58,736 nt of DNA from Candidatus Gastranaerophilales bacterium (GTDB lineage Bacteria; Cyanobacteriota; Vampirovibrionia; Gastranaerophilales; Gastranaerophilaceae), in the NCBI GenBank assembly GCA_016280955.1, contig JAEEHV010000054.1:1-58736 (forward strand). The letters run 5' to 3'. Shown piece by piece: positions 36,911 to 47,239 of the stretch; within the stretch, counting starts at the first letter, position 1, and every line of letters begins with the position of its first letter. The translations under genes were made by a program, and so were the position numbers. The notes below the pieces were generated by a model. The model ran no database searches. It was not told where the DNA came from and worked only from the letters and a program-made list of their open reading frames with translations.

Positions 36911-38485
36911 TTAACCTCCAAATGTTTTGAAGGACTTGTCGACGTTATCTTTGATAACCTTAGTTACGGCATCAATTTCCGTAGAGAGTGCATTTTGTTC
37001 AGTATCAAGTTGTTTTAAGCGCAGTTCAAGCTGTTGGTCTTCCTGGTGAATTAATGAGGTTTTTGCGTTTATGTCTTGTACTGCTTTTTCGTATAATGCA
37101 GACTTGTAATTATATTCATTCATTGCATCCTGATAACCGGCTTCATCGGTTATTGTATTAGATGCAAGAGTATGAACAATTGAATCATCTTCAAATCTTA
37201 CACTGGTAAATCTTCCGTTGCTGTCAGTTTCCAGTAAAGCTTTTTTTGTTTCACTTATGTCTTTGTCTTCATATTCAGCATTGTAATACGGAAGTTTAAT
37301 CTGACCGTCAATATTGTTTATACCGGTACCGCTTTTATATGAATTTTCCAAATCGGTAAAGCTTGTATAATATGTAACATTATTGTACGTAAATTTATAT
37401 ATACCGCCTTTGTATTTACCCTGGCTGTCAAAACAGTTTGCAATATTTGTTGTAATTTCAGCATCTTTCATATCTGCTATGATACGTTCAAGTTCTGCTG
37501 TTTCGTTTTCATCTAAACTGTCAAGAAGTGTTAGTTCGCAGTTACCGACATAAGTCGGGGTTGAGAGGCTGTCATATTCCGCTTTCTTTTCATCATATGC
37601 AAATTTAGCATCAACTGCCGCAACTTTAGCTGTGTTAATTTGTGCGGCATATGTTTCGTATTGTGCGTTAATATCTGCCGTTTTATACTGGTTCATTACT
37701 GATGTACCCTTTGCGGCAATAAGGTCTGATGAAAATGCCATTGAACCATAAAGTGCAGAATCAGGATCTGTTACATAAAATACGGTTTTACATAATTCAT
37801 CTACATCAGCATCCTCAGGATATACACCGTTCTTTTTCAAATTCTCTATACTTGTTTTAATTGCAGCCTGAGTATCGGCATCAGTTCTTTCATAAGCCGT
37901 GAAAACAGTTTTAGTTTCTACACCTTCTGTATTAGTCTGAGTAATCTCATAATCTCCGTCAAGAGTTTCTTCACAAGCGGTTATACGGTTTATTGTTCCT
38001 GATTTATAATTTGTTAATGTAGATGCTTTTGTTTTTATTTCCGCAAGGTCTTTTTCTGCTTCATCCCATGCTTTTTTAGCCTCAGTTACTTCTTTAATTT
38101 TAGCGGAAATCTGTGCTTCCGTTGCAGGGGCACCTGTAGAAAACTGAACCTGAGGATCTGACAGCTTTTGTTCTCTTCCGGTATATGCACGTGTATTATA
38201 ATGGTAAGTTACCATATAGTTATACTCTTCTTCAGGACTTGCCAATTGTTTCCAGTCATCAAGAGTATATGTTGTAGGACCGTCTTTAAATGTATACTGG
38301 AGTTTTGTAAAATCACTTGTGCTTGGAGGCACAGGTACATCTAATCCAAGCATTTGATTAAATAAATTTGCTGATTGGTTTGATAAAACTAACCTTGACT
38401 GGTTAATTTGCTGTCCTTCATATTCACAATTTGATTTTCTTGCAACCAGAGCTAGATATCTGGCTTGAGATGCTGCCATTCCCAT
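36911..38485 (-). CDS. large protein with coiled-coil ends and central insert (axial-type architecture)
   Basis: 524 residues, no signal peptide. Helical N-terminus MGMAASQARYLALVARKSN followed by GQQINQSRLVLSNQSANLFN; a coiled coil ~128-165 (AKKAWDEAEKDLAEIKTKAS); a ~300-residue Tyr/Asn/Thr-rich central part that looks beta-rich (YKGGIYKFTYNNVTYYTSF); and a C-terminal coiled coil (QQLELRLKQLDTEQNALSTE) ending KSFKTFGG. Both ends match the 110-residue protein at 34845. Flagellin and hook-family proteins share this plan (helical ends plus variable middle), but I see no direct sequence match to them. AAGGAG precedes the ATG. Confidence 0.75.
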   Translation of the reverse strand: MGMAASQARYLALVARKSNCEYEGQQINQSRLVLSNQSANLFNQMLGLDVPVPPSTSDFTKLQYTFKDGPTTYTLDDWKQLASPEEEYNYMVTYHYNTRAYTGREQKLSDPQVQFSTGAPATEAQISAKIKEVTEAKKAWDEAEKDLAEIKTKASTLTNYKSGTINRITACEETLDGDYEITQTNTEGVETKTVFTAYERTDADTQAAIKTSIENLKKNGVYPEDADVDELCKTVFYVTDPDSALYGSMAFSSDLIAAKGTSVMNQYKTADINAQYETYAAQINTAKVAAVDAKFAYDEKKAEYDSLSTPTYVGNCELTLLDSLDENETAELERIIADMKDAEITTNIANCFDSQGKYKGGIYKFTYNNVTYYTSFTDLENSYKSGTGINNIDGQIKLPYYNAEYEDKDISETKKALLETDSNGRFTSVRFEDDSIVHTLASNTITDEAGYQDAMNEYNYKSALYEKAVQDINAKTSLIHQEDQQLELRLKQLDTEQNALSTEIDAVTKVIKDNVDKSFKTFGG

Positions 38486-38564
38486 AGCGGTTCTCCTTTT
38501 TTGTATATTTTGCTTTGTATGCGGAATCCGGATAAATTCTATCCGTTATTCACACTTTATTGTT

Positions 38565-38592
38565 CTTTTAATGGGATATTACTAAAAGTCAA
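38565..38592 (-). promoter_or_regulatory. possible promoter of the 38485-34845 cluster
   Basis: On the minus strand, TTGACT (38587-38592), a 16-bp spacer and TAAAAG (38565-38570). The 38486-38829 spacer also has a 6-bp hairpin CGGATA/TATCCG at 38529-38545 in the leader. Confidence 0.35.
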
Positions 38593-38747
38593 CTTTTCCA
38601 ATAATATTATATTATATGTTTAGATGTTTTTATATTTGTATATATTAAAAATACTCCGTTTGGTGTAGTTAAAAAGAAAAAAATCATTTTTTTGGTGTAG
38701 AAAAATTTTTGGATACGCAAATTATTTTTTTAGAATTGTTAATAATA

Positions 38748-38776
38748 TTGATAAATAGTGCAAAAAAAAATATTTT
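38748..38776 (+). promoter_or_regulatory. possible promoter of the 38830 gene
   Basis: TTGATA (38748-38753), a 17-bp spacer and TATTTT (38771-38776). Nothing else is recognised in the AT-rich 38593-38747 stretch. Confidence 0.35.
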
Positions 38777-38829
38777 ATGTTATTATAAATTCATCAGATT
38801 TGATTAGGAATATGAAAGGAGATATTTAC

Positions 38830-39204
38830 ATGTCCAAAATAAAAGCATTGCTGTTAACATTAGCACTTTTTTCAACAACAAGTGTTTTTGCTTATTATAA
38901 TTTTATCGGAGAAGTTCCACTTCCGGGTAAAACAATAGCATCACCACAGCTTCAGCAGGATACAATTTTTTCTGTAGGTGCTTATGGTTTAAGAATTGCT
39001 ACTAAAGATTGTTTTACCGTTGCAATTACAAATACTGAAGTTTCCAAACCCAAAAAAGGTGATACCTGGGAAGAAATATGGACTTTGAAAGTTTGTGAAA
39101 GAGAAGGCAGATTACCTATTCAATTTACACAAAATCCTGACGGTTCAGGCACTTATGCTCTTGATTATATGAATATTAAGTGGAGAACGGTAGGAACTAA
39201 ATAA
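38830..39204 (+). CDS. small secreted protein, unknown function
   Basis: 124 residues from the ATG at 38830, with AAAGGAG ~8 nt upstream; an ATG at 38758 lies in an unlikely leader. Signal peptide MSKIKALLLTLALFSTTSVF. The mature part has two cysteines (TKDCFTV, KVCEREGR) and a beta-rich pattern with GDTWEEIWTLKVCE. No family recognised. Own promoter and terminator. Confidence 0.75.
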   Translation: MSKIKALLLTLALFSTTSVFAYYNFIGEVPLPGKTIASPQLQQDTIFSVGAYGLRIATKDCFTVAITNTEVSKPKKGDTWEEIWTLKVCEREGRLPIQFTQNPDGSGTYALDYMNIKWRTVGTK

Positions 39205-39210
39205 GTTTTA

Positions 39211-39238
39211 AAAATCCGCCTTTTAAAAGGCGGATTTT
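39211..39238. terminator. bidirectional terminator
   Basis: AAAATCCGCC/GGCGGATTTT around TTTTAAAA (39211-39238), followed by T6. It overlaps the end of the GGDEF gene region. Confidence 0.85.
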
Positions 39239-40639
39239 TTATGCCAAACAAACTCTGTTTCTGCCGGATTCTTTAGCCTCATAAAGAGCTTTATCTGCCC
39301 GTTCAAACAATTCTTCTCCGGTTTCTTTGTTATTAAATTCCGCAAGCCCCATACTTATAGTTACATTTATTGATTTTATATCACTGTCTTCAATACTTAC
39401 CGGTATAGGAGAAGATTCTATGGCTTTTCTTAAACGTTCTCCGACAATTTTTGCTTCTTGTATATGTGTATAAGGAAGCAGTACTGCAAATTCTTCTCCG
39501 CCGTATCTTGACGGGATATCTGATTCACGAAGTGCTGATTTGATAATTGAGGCAACCCCTCTTAATACAGCATCACCGCTTGCGTGTCCATAGGTATCAT
39601 TAACTTTTTTGAAAAAGTCAATATCAATCATCATTGCGCAAAGAGGATTGTTTTGTCGTTTTGTAGTTGCAATTTCCTGCCCAAGACGATGTTCAAATTG
39701 TCTGCGGTTATTCAAATTAGTTAAAGCATCTATAGTTGCATACTGCAAAATTCTTGAATATGAATTAGCACGGTTAATAGTAATTGCTGATTGCCTTGTA
39801 AGCTGTTCCAGATAACTTATGTCACGTTTTGATAAGGCATCCAGTGTACTTCTTGCAACTATGCAGCCTGATATTTCTCCTTCTTCCGATTTGAGAGGAA
39901 AGGCTCCGATTTTATCATTGTTTGTTAAAATATATTCTGTTTCCGGTGTAAGCTGCTTTAAGGCATCATATATTCTTTCGTCTTTGCATGCTTTTGGCCA
40001 TATTAATTTATATTCATTGTCGCATTTCAGAAATACGTATATTAAGTGGTCGGTAATAAACCTGTCAAGCATTTCACCGATAATAGGCACTATATAATTC
40101 AGTTCATATTGTGTTTCAATGATTTTTGCAATGTTTTTCATTGAATCATGAAATTCTACATTGATTTTTGACTGTTCGTTAAGAAGAATATTCTGTAATT
40201 TTAATGAAACCTGAGATGCAAAAATTTTCATTAAAAATAAAAAGTTCATATTAATTGATGTATTATCTTCAAAATTTATATTTATAAGCCCAAAAACTTT
40301 TTCATCACGAACAATCGGCATATATAAAGAATTTATTTTAAAAGTAATGTCACTAATTACTGTAGGAAGTTTGTAAGCTTTTGAATTAATTACAAAATCT
40401 TGTCCTTTTATACTTTCAAAAGATTTATAAATATCATCACGGTCTTCAACAATAGACCAGGAGTTTATGTAGTCACGCATTGTGTTGGTAACATTATCAT
40501 ATATATAAATATCAAGTGATTTAAACGAAATAATTTCTTTCAGCAGACTTTTTAATTCTTCGGTCAGCCTTGTTGAATCAAACTCATTCGTTAGAATGTC
40601 GGCTGTTTTAGATAAAAATTGCAACTGGTTATTTATCAT
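39239..40639 (-). CDS. diguanylate cyclase with N-terminal GAF-like region
   Basis: 466 residues, cytoplasmic. Two GAF-like segments are likely in the first ~300 residues (KSLDIYIYDNVTNTMRDYIN; YLEQLTRQSAITINRANSYS). GGDEF domain: DALTNLNNRRQFEHRL, MIDIDFFKKVNDTYGHASGD and SRYGGEEFAVLLP. An RxxD autoinhibitory site (RESD) sits just before the active loop. It makes c-di-GMP and so may set the motile/sessile balance. Its ATG overlaps the stop of the TPR gene by one base (TAATG). Confidence 0.93.
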   Translation of the reverse strand: MINNQLQFLSKTADILTNEFDSTRLTEELKSLLKEIISFKSLDIYIYDNVTNTMRDYINSWSIVEDRDDIYKSFESIKGQDFVINSKAYKLPTVISDITFKINSLYMPIVRDEKVFGLININFEDNTSINMNFLFLMKIFASQVSLKLQNILLNEQSKINVEFHDSMKNIAKIIETQYELNYIVPIIGEMLDRFITDHLIYVFLKCDNEYKLIWPKACKDERIYDALKQLTPETEYILTNNDKIGAFPLKSEEGEISGCIVARSTLDALSKRDISYLEQLTRQSAITINRANSYSRILQYATIDALTNLNNRRQFEHRLGQEIATTKRQNNPLCAMMIDIDFFKKVNDTYGHASGDAVLRGVASIIKSALRESDIPSRYGGEEFAVLLPYTHIQEAKIVGERLRKAIESSPIPVSIEDSDIKSINVTISMGLAEFNNKETGEELFERADKALYEAKESGRNRVCLA

Positions 40640-41712
40640 TATATCTCTGCTCCGTCTTCATCTTCTTCAGGTGTATTGAAGGTTTCAAAACCGGCACAAG
40701 TTCTGAAGTTCTTTGCCATTGCTCTGTCAAAATCATCATCGGCAACTATTCTTCCGTTAACATAGGTATAACTCATGCTGCCGGTCGGTTTATCGGTAAG
40801 TTTCTCAACTCCGTATTCCGTTCCTGACATAAATCTTCTGGAAACTTCATTAAGCAGATTAAATACATAAGCTGTCTGAAGTTCCGAACTGTCAGGAGAT
40901 TCAAGTATCAGAATGGCAGCTTTTTCCAATTCGGCTCTTGAGTCATTATATCTGCTCATGCTTCTTAATAAGACTGCCAAATTGTAATGAGCTTCAAATT
41001 GTTCGGGTTTAAGCTCAATGGACTTGCAGTAATCCAGTCCTGCAGCTCTCCATTCTCCTCTTAAATGATGAGCTACAGCCCTGTTATAATAAATATCATA
41101 TTTATTTTTTATGAATTTCAGAGCTTTTGTATATGATTCAATGGCATCTCCTAAATACTGGTTAATCATAAATTTTTTATCAAGGGGCAGATACATTGCT
41201 TTTTGCTTGTATGCAACACCTTTATTAAAATAAGCAATTCCGCGGTTTCCTTTAATACTTCTTACGTTACTGTAAACAAAAGGTATCCATAGCTGGAATA
41301 ATTTTATTTTCGGAATCTCGTCAAACTGTTCTATTGCTTCATCAAAAAAACCAAGGTCTTCTAAATAAACTATACCGAGATTCATACGTGCCATGACATA
41401 TTTCGGATTGTGAGAGATTGCATTTTTATATGCATCTACAGCTGAAGAATAATCTTCATAAACGGCATATATGTTACCAAGATTGAACCATGCTTCATAA
41501 TGTCCCGGGTATAATGCAAGCCCTTTTCTGTAATAATTAAGGGTTTTTGCCATGTCATCCTGTGAGTATGCCTGGTCGCCTTTGTAAATATAGTATATGC
41601 CCTTGACCTTCATAATCTGTCTTTCAACCTGTGTTGGGAAAAAATACCAGATAAGGAAAAGGATGCCAAAAAATATTAAAATTGAAAACAAATTTTTAAA
41701 AAAACGTTTCAT
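40639..41712 (-). CDS. membrane-anchored TPR protein
   Basis: 357 residues. One N-terminal membrane segment (ILIFFGILFLIWYFFP), then at least five tetratricopeptide units (AWFNLGNIYAVYEDYSSAVD; ARMNLGIVYLEDLGFFDEAI; EAHYNLAVLLRSMSRYNDSR). A protein-binding scaffold facing the periplasm or cytoplasm. Translationally coupled to the GGDEF gene, so it may act on the same pathway. Confidence 0.88.
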   Translation of the reverse strand: MKRFFKNLFSILIFFGILFLIWYFFPTQVERQIMKVKGIYYIYKGDQAYSQDDMAKTLNYYRKGLALYPGHYEAWFNLGNIYAVYEDYSSAVDAYKNAISHNPKYVMARMNLGIVYLEDLGFFDEAIEQFDEIPKIKLFQLWIPFVYSNVRSIKGNRGIAYFNKGVAYKQKAMYLPLDKKFMINQYLGDAIESYTKALKFIKNKYDIYYNRAVAHHLRGEWRAAGLDYCKSIELKPEQFEAHYNLAVLLRSMSRYNDSRAELEKAAILILESPDSSELQTAYVFNLLNEVSRRFMSGTEYGVEKLTDKPTGSMSYTYVNGRIVADDDFDRAMAKNFRTCAGFETFNTPEEDEDGAEI

Positions 41713-41819
41713 ACAGAGAAAATTATATCATAAATGTTAATTTGATAGAAGATAGCAGAACTTAAACACTGTATTTTTCCGAATGGACCGGCGGACTTTA
41801 TTTTATCTCCTGTTTTAGA

Positions 41820-41825
41820 TATAAT
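41820..41825 (+). promoter_or_regulatory. candidate -10 box for leaderless lepA
   Basis: TATAAT ends 7 nt before the lepA ATG at 41833; no Shine-Dalgarno is present. The -35 (TTTATT, 17 bp up) is weak. Confidence 0.4.
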
Positions 41826-41832
41826 CACTGAT

Positions 41833-43632
41833 ATGAACAGAGAAAACGTAAGAAATTTTTGTATAATAGCCCATATAGACCACGGAAAATCAACTTTAGC
41901 TGACAGACTTTTGGAAGCTACAGGAACCGTTGCCGAACGTGATATGCAGGAGCAGTTATTAGATACGATGGATATTGAACGGGAACGGGGAATTACAATT
42001 AAATTAAATGCCGCAAGAATGAATTACAGAGGCAAAAACGGTCAGGACTATATATTTAATCTTATTGATACTCCGGGGCACGTTGATTTTTCTTATGAAG
42101 TTTCACGTTCATTGGCAGCATGCGAAGGTGCTTTACTCATTGTAGATGCAACACAGGGTGTTGAAGCTCAGACACTTGCCAACGTTTATATGGCAATAGA
42201 GCAAAACTTAGAGATAATTCCTGTTATTAATAAAATTGATTTACCTTCTGCAGATGTTGAAAGAGTTAAACAGGAAATTGAAGAAATATTGGGAATAGAT
42301 ACTTCAATTGCAATTCCCGTCAGTGCAAAAACGGGGGTCGGGATAGGGGATGTTCTTGAAGCGATTGTGGATTTTGTTCCGCCGCCAAAAGATACATCAG
42401 AAAAACCGTTAAGAGCATTGGTTTTTGACAGTGCTTATGATCCTTATCTCGGAACACTTTGTTTCTTTAAGATTATGGATGGTAAAATGCGTCTTGGTGA
42501 TAAGGTTCGTTTTATGGCATCCGGTAAAGAGTATGATGTTGTTGAAATAGGATACCTTACCCCTAACAGAGTTCAGGTAGAAGAACTTGTATGCGGTGAT
42601 GTAGGATATTTTGCAGGCTCAATAAAAGAAATAACCCGTTTTGTAGGTGATACTGTTACGCATGTCGAAAATCCGGCAAGCGAACCGTTACCCGGATATA
42701 AAGAAGCTCTGCCCATGGTGTTTTCCGGCATGTATCCTGTTGATAACGAAGATTATCACGAACTTAAAGAATCACTGGAAAAACTTAAACTTTCGGACAG
42801 TTCAATAACTTTTGAGCCGGAAACTTCATCTGCTTTGGGTTTTGGTTTCAGGTGCGGATTTTTGGGCATGCTTCACATGGAAATTGCACAGGAAAGACTT
42901 GAGAGGGAATATGACTTATCTATTGTAACTACCGCACCTTCGGTTATTTACAAAGTTCATAAAACTAACGGAGAAGTTGTTGATATTGATAACCCTGCGA
43001 ACCTTCCGGCACCGCAATACAGAGATTATATAGAAGAACCTTATGTAAAAGTATCTATAATTACTCCGAATGAATATGTAGGTACACTTATGGATTTGGC
43101 TCAGTCTAAACGCGGCATATTTATAAATATGAATTATCTTGATAAAGTCAGAGTGGATTTAGTGTATCATTTGCCGCTGAGTGAAGTTATTACGGATTTT
43201 TATGACCAGCTAAAATCAAGAACAAAAGGTTATGCAAGTCTTGATTATGAATTTGCGGAATATAAACGTTCAAAACTTGTTAAACTTGATGTTATGCTGG
43301 CAGGAGAAGTTGTTGATGCGCTTTCCGTAATTTGTCACGAGGACAATGCTTTTTATATAGGTCAAAAATTAACGGAAAAACTTAAAACAATAATACCGAG
43401 ACAGATGTTTGAAGTTCCGATTCAGGCTGCTATAGGCGGGAGAGTTATTGCTAGAACGAATATCAAAGCTTTAAGAAAAAGCGTTCTTGATAAGTGCTAT
43501 GGTGGTGATATTACAAGAAAACGAAAACTTCTTGAAAAACAAAAACGCGGTAAAAAACGCATGAAGGCCGTAGGTAGGGTAGAAGTTCCGCAGGAAGCAT
43601 TTATGGCGGTGCTGAGTCTTGAAGAAGATTAA
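41833..43632 (+). CDS. lepA: elongation factor 4 (LepA)
   Basis: 599 residues, normal length. GTPase motifs [26 protein letters not shown] and NKIDLPSAD; effector [10 protein letters not shown]-terminal LepA region ([20 protein letters not shown]). Acts on stalled or back-translocating ribosomes. Followed at 77 nt by der. Confidence 0.98.
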   Translation: MNRENVRNFCIIAHIDHGKSTLADRLLEATGTVAERDMQEQLLDTMDIERERGITIKLNAARMNYRGKNGQDYIFNLIDTPGHVDFSYEVSRSLAACEGALLIVDATQGVEAQTLANVYMAIEQNLEIIPVINKIDLPSADVERVKQEIEEILGIDTSIAIPVSAKTGVGIGDVLEAIVDFVPPPKDTSEKPLRALVFDSAYDPYLGTLCFFKIMDGKMRLGDKVRFMASGKEYDVVEIGYLTPNRVQVEELVCGDVGYFAGSIKEITRFVGDTVTHVENPASEPLPGYKEALPMVFSGMYPVDNEDYHELKESLEKLKLSDSSITFEPETSSALGFGFRCGFLGMLHMEIAQERLEREYDLSIVTTAPSVIYKVHKTNGEVVDIDNPANLPAPQYRDYIEEPYVKVSIITPNEYVGTLMDLAQSKRGIFINMNYLDKVRVDLVYHLPLSEVITDFYDQLKSRTKGYASLDYEFAEYKRSKLVKLDVMLAGEVVDALSVICHEDNAFYIGQKLTEKLKTIIPRQMFEVPIQAAIGGRVIARTNIKALRKSVLDKCYGGDITRKRKLLEKQKRGKKRMKAVGRVEVPQEAFMAVLSLEED

Positions 43633-43708
43633 AAATTTAAAAAATACAAACCATAAAAACAACGTGGAAATATTAGTAATTCATTTTCTTTCATGTTAGA
43701 CTTTTTTT

Positions 43709-45046
43709 ATGGAAAGAAAACCGATTATCGCAGTTGTAGGAAGACCTAACGTAGGCAAATCTACTTTTGTTAACAGACTTGTTGGCAAAAGGCAGTCTAT
43801 TGTTGACGATTTACCCGGAGTAACAAGGGACAGAATATATTTTGATGTTGAATGGCAGCACAAACAATTTACTGTTATCGATACGGGCGGAATTGTTCCC
43901 GGAGACGAAGATGAAATAATGCTTTCAATATATGACCAGGCAAAAATTGCCTGTGAAGAAGCGGATAAAATTATTTTTCTTGTTGACGGAATTGATGGTG
44001 TTACTCCTGTTGATGAAGATATAGCCAATATTTTAAGGCAATCCGATAAGCCTGTATATCTTGCGGTTAACAAAGTTGATTCACATAATCAAATTACTAT
44101 GATAAATGATTTTTATTCGCTTGCACTGGGCGAACCAATTGCAATATCAGCACTTCACGGTTCAGGCGGTGTCGGTGATATTTTGGACGAAATTACAAAA
44201 GATTTTGTACAGGATGAAAAAAAAGAAGAAGACAGTGCAATTAAACTTGCGATTGTAGGCAGACCAAATGCCGGAAAATCTTCCATTGTTAATGCACTTC
44301 TCGGTGAAAACAGGGTTATTGTATCGGATATTTCCGGAACAACCCGTGACAGTATTGATTCCCGTTTAAGTTATAACGGGCAGGATTTTGTAATTATTGA
44401 TACTGCAGGAATCAGAAAAAAATCGAAAGTTGATTACGGAATTGAAAAATTTGCCGTAGACAGGGCAATTCGTTCAATAAAAGAGTGTGATGTTGCACTT
44501 CTTGTTATTGATGCGGCAGAAGCGGTTAACGGTATATCAGACCAGGATAAAAAAATCGCATCAATAATAACCGAAGCAGGAAAAGGCATGGTTATTGCAA
44601 TAAATAAATGGGATTTGATTGAAAATAAAAAATCAAATACTATAAATAAATTTGAAAAATCGCTGGAGAATGAAATCCCGTTTTTGAGTTATGTACCCAA
44701 AATATATATAAGTGCTGTTACTCATCAAAGATTAAATAATATTTACACAAGGGTAAGAGAGGTTAAGGCAGAGCATTCAAAACGTATTTCAACAGGCTTG
44801 CTCAATAAAGTAATTAATGAAGCCTATGCCCTTAATCCGCCTCAGACAATAAGAAATAAAAAATTAAAGATTATGTATTCAACTCAGGCATCGTCTGAGC
44901 CGCCGACATTTATTCTTTTTGCAAATGATGAAAATTTATTGAAAGACCATTATAAACGATATATGGAAAATAAATTGCGTGAAGCTTTCGGATTTATGGG
45001 AACACCTATAAGAATTGCAGTCCGCCAGCGAAGCGAACGGAAGTAA
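43709..45046 (+). CDS. der: ribosome-assembly GTPase Der (EngA)
   Basis: 445 residues. Two tandem GTPase domains: VGRPNVGKSTFVNRL with DTGGI, and VGRPNAGKSSIVNALL with DTAGIRKKSK, then a KH-like C-domain. Needed for 50S maturation. No SD; TAGACT with an extended TG at 43697-43702 lies 7 nt before the ATG, as in uvrB and lepA. Confidence 0.98.
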   Translation: MERKPIIAVVGRPNVGKSTFVNRLVGKRQSIVDDLPGVTRDRIYFDVEWQHKQFTVIDTGGIVPGDEDEIMLSIYDQAKIACEEADKIIFLVDGIDGVTPVDEDIANILRQSDKPVYLAVNKVDSHNQITMINDFYSLALGEPIAISALHGSGGVGDILDEITKDFVQDEKKEEDSAIKLAIVGRPNAGKSSIVNALLGENRVIVSDISGTTRDSIDSRLSYNGQDFVIIDTAGIRKKSKVDYGIEKFAVDRAIRSIKECDVALLVIDAAEAVNGISDQDKKIASIITEAGKGMVIAINKWDLIENKKSNTINKFEKSLENEIPFLSYVPKIYISAVTHQRLNNIYTRVREVKAEHSKRISTGLLNKVINEAYALNPPQTIRNKKLKIMYSTQASSEPPTFILFANDENLLKDHYKRYMENKLREAFGFMGTPIRIAVRQRSERK

Positions 45047-45049
45047 ATA

Positions 45050-47122
45050 CTAATCTGCAATATAGAGAATCGGATGTCCAAAGCCGGAATGTTTAATTCG
45101 TAAAATATTGCTGCTTACAAGTTCATCAATAAGTGCATTAATTTCTTTATGTTTTCTGCCGTTCAAAGCTCCGAAAAAACGAGATTCTGCTGCTTTTGCA
45201 TGAAAATCGTTATTCAGTATTGTACTGCTTCCGGCAAGAATCTTCGTGATACCGCTTTTACCATAAATACCGCCAAATTCTGATACGCAATCAATTATTA
45301 TTTGTTTTGCCTCTTCACTGCTTATTGTTGTTTCGTCCTGTTCATCCAAATCAAAAAGGGTTTGAGTTAACGGAGTTACTTCGCCGATTTCTTCAAGTTT
45401 GGAATAAAATTCAGAAACTTTTTCTTCCACCATAACTTTTTCCGGTGAAAATCCCCTTAAATACAATCCGTCTAATGTTTTCACTCTGCTCATTGCAACG
45501 TAAGCCTGACCTTTTTCAAAGATTCTCGAACAATCTACAACCAATTTATCTAATGTCATTCCCTGAGATTTATGGATTGTAATTCCGTAAGCTAATCTAA
45601 GCGGATATTGAGTTCTTTCGGCTGCGAGTTTATCCTGATAGTAATATTCAAATTTATGCTGCGGAATATCTGCACAAACTCCGTTATCAAATTTTACCGT
45701 AATTGAGTTTTCGTTAAAACTTAATATTTTTCCGCATGAACCGTTAATAAGTCCTTTATTGAAATCCAGATTAATAAGAAGCATTACTTTTGCACCGAGC
45801 TTTAATGTTATTTTCTTATCTGCTCTGCAATTTTTTCCGAAAATTTCAAGTATATAATTTTCTCTTTCGGTAAATCCGAAGAATACAGGTTTTGTCCCTC
45901 TGTATATTCCGTCTGTTGCTTCAAAGATTTTTACCGGTTCGTCAATCATGTTAAATTTTGAAAGGTTATACCTGTTTGCTTCGTTGTTGGTTGAAAAAAT
46001 ATGCAGCATATCTGTTTCAAATGTATCAATATTTGTTTCCCTGGTAGATAAAAGTGTGATATCCTCATCATCAAGACGATTAATACGCATATCGGAAAGA
46101 GCTTTTATAAACTTTGCTTCATTCTGTCTGTAATTTTGTTTTAAGACAACATTTTTCAGTCTTAAATCATCCCACAGATGTGATTCAAAACAGTAATACC
46201 TTTTTGGAATAATAAATTCGTCACCGAACAAACTATTTTCTTCGGTTTCGTTATTGAACCCTTCTACCGGCGGAAGCTGATAAAAATCACCTATAAAGAG
46301 AACCTGAATGCCGCCGAAAGGTTCAACGGACTCTCTTATTATTTTTAAAACCTCATCTATATATTCAAAAGTTTCCATACTCAGCATGGAAATTTCATCA
46401 ACAGCCAAAATTTTGCAGCTTTGTATTTGCTTTAATACAGAAGGTCTTGTGCGTATTTTTTCAACAACTTTATAAACAGGATTTTTACATAATCCGACAC
46501 CTGCCCATGAATGCAGAGTTTGCCCTTTGACATTTACTGCCGCAATTCCGGTTGTGCTTGTTATGGTGAGTTTCTTTTTAAATTTTTCTTTTAATTTATT
46601 CAGAATATAACTTTTTCCTGTTCCTGCGTATCCTGTCAGAAATACGTTTTCCCCGTTTTGAAGCAGTGTTAATACTTTTTTATATTCACTGTTTTCTTCC
46701 GATTCCTGATTTATGTTAATATTCTGTTTTTCTGAATTTTTTTTTGTATCTATAACCTGATACTCATCTGCATATTCAGCCTCTTTGGAAAAATCTATTT
46801 GATTAAAGTTGATTATTTTGTATTCACAAATTTCATTTTTTGCATTAATTCTTGTAAATTTTATAATTTGTTCTCCGGGCTTAAGTTCATGTTGTAACTT
46901 GTTTTCGGAAATCCATTGAGTGGAGTTGTAATTATTAATTCTTTTATAACATTCAAGAATACATTGAGTAATTGCCTGAAATTTTCTGCCTTCTTTATTT
47001 GTGTGCAATTCAGGAATCTGCTTCAACATACTTGCAGCATCTTCGGTTAACCGCTGATAATCAATATTATCAGAGGTCATATATTGAAGTGTTTGTTTCG
47101 GATTTTCAAATGTAAGTTCCAT
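45050..47122 (-). CDS. PIF1-family helicase with extra N- and C-terminal domains
   Basis: 690 residues. Central SF1B helicase: Walker A FLTGYAGTGKSYILNKL, Walker B AVDEISMLS, then GITIHKSQGMTLDKLVVDCS and AMSRVKTLDGLYLRGF. The N-terminal ~130 residues (HELKPGEQIIKFTRINAKNE, YKIINFNQIDF) resemble part of an ArdC-type N-domain. The C-terminal ~90 (GGIYGKSGITKILAGSST, FFGALNGRKHKEINALID) look like an RQC winged helix as in RecQ. Resolves G4 or forked DNA in family members. Converges on der, with 3 nt between the stops. Confidence 0.8.
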   Translation of the reverse strand: MELTFENPKQTLQYMTSDNIDYQRLTEDAASMLKQIPELHTNKEGRKFQAITQCILECYKRINNYNSTQWISENKLQHELKPGEQIIKFTRINAKNEICEYKIINFNQIDFSKEAEYADEYQVIDTKKNSEKQNININQESEENSEYKKVLTLLQNGENVFLTGYAGTGKSYILNKLKEKFKKKLTITSTTGIAAVNVKGQTLHSWAGVGLCKNPVYKVVEKIRTRPSVLKQIQSCKILAVDEISMLSMETFEYIDEVLKIIRESVEPFGGIQVLFIGDFYQLPPVEGFNNETEENSLFGDEFIIPKRYYCFESHLWDDLRLKNVVLKQNYRQNEAKFIKALSDMRINRLDDEDITLLSTRETNIDTFETDMLHIFSTNNEANRYNLSKFNMIDEPVKIFEATDGIYRGTKPVFFGFTERENYILEIFGKNCRADKKITLKLGAKVMLLINLDFNKGLINGSCGKILSFNENSITVKFDNGVCADIPQHKFEYYYQDKLAAERTQYPLRLAYGITIHKSQGMTLDKLVVDCSRIFEKGQAYVAMSRVKTLDGLYLRGFSPEKVMVEEKVSEFYSKLEEIGEVTPLTQTLFDLDEQDETTISSEEAKQIIIDCVSEFGGIYGKSGITKILAGSSTILNNDFHAKAAESRFFGALNGRKHKEINALIDELVSSNILRIKHSGFGHPILYIAD

Positions 47123-47239
47123 AAAATCAATTTATTATAAATTTTTTTATTAATCAAATATAGTATTTTGAAGGGTGTGTTTATGTTAAAATAAAAACAA
47201 CAATAACTGAATGAATATCGGGAATTGAGGGTTTAACAG

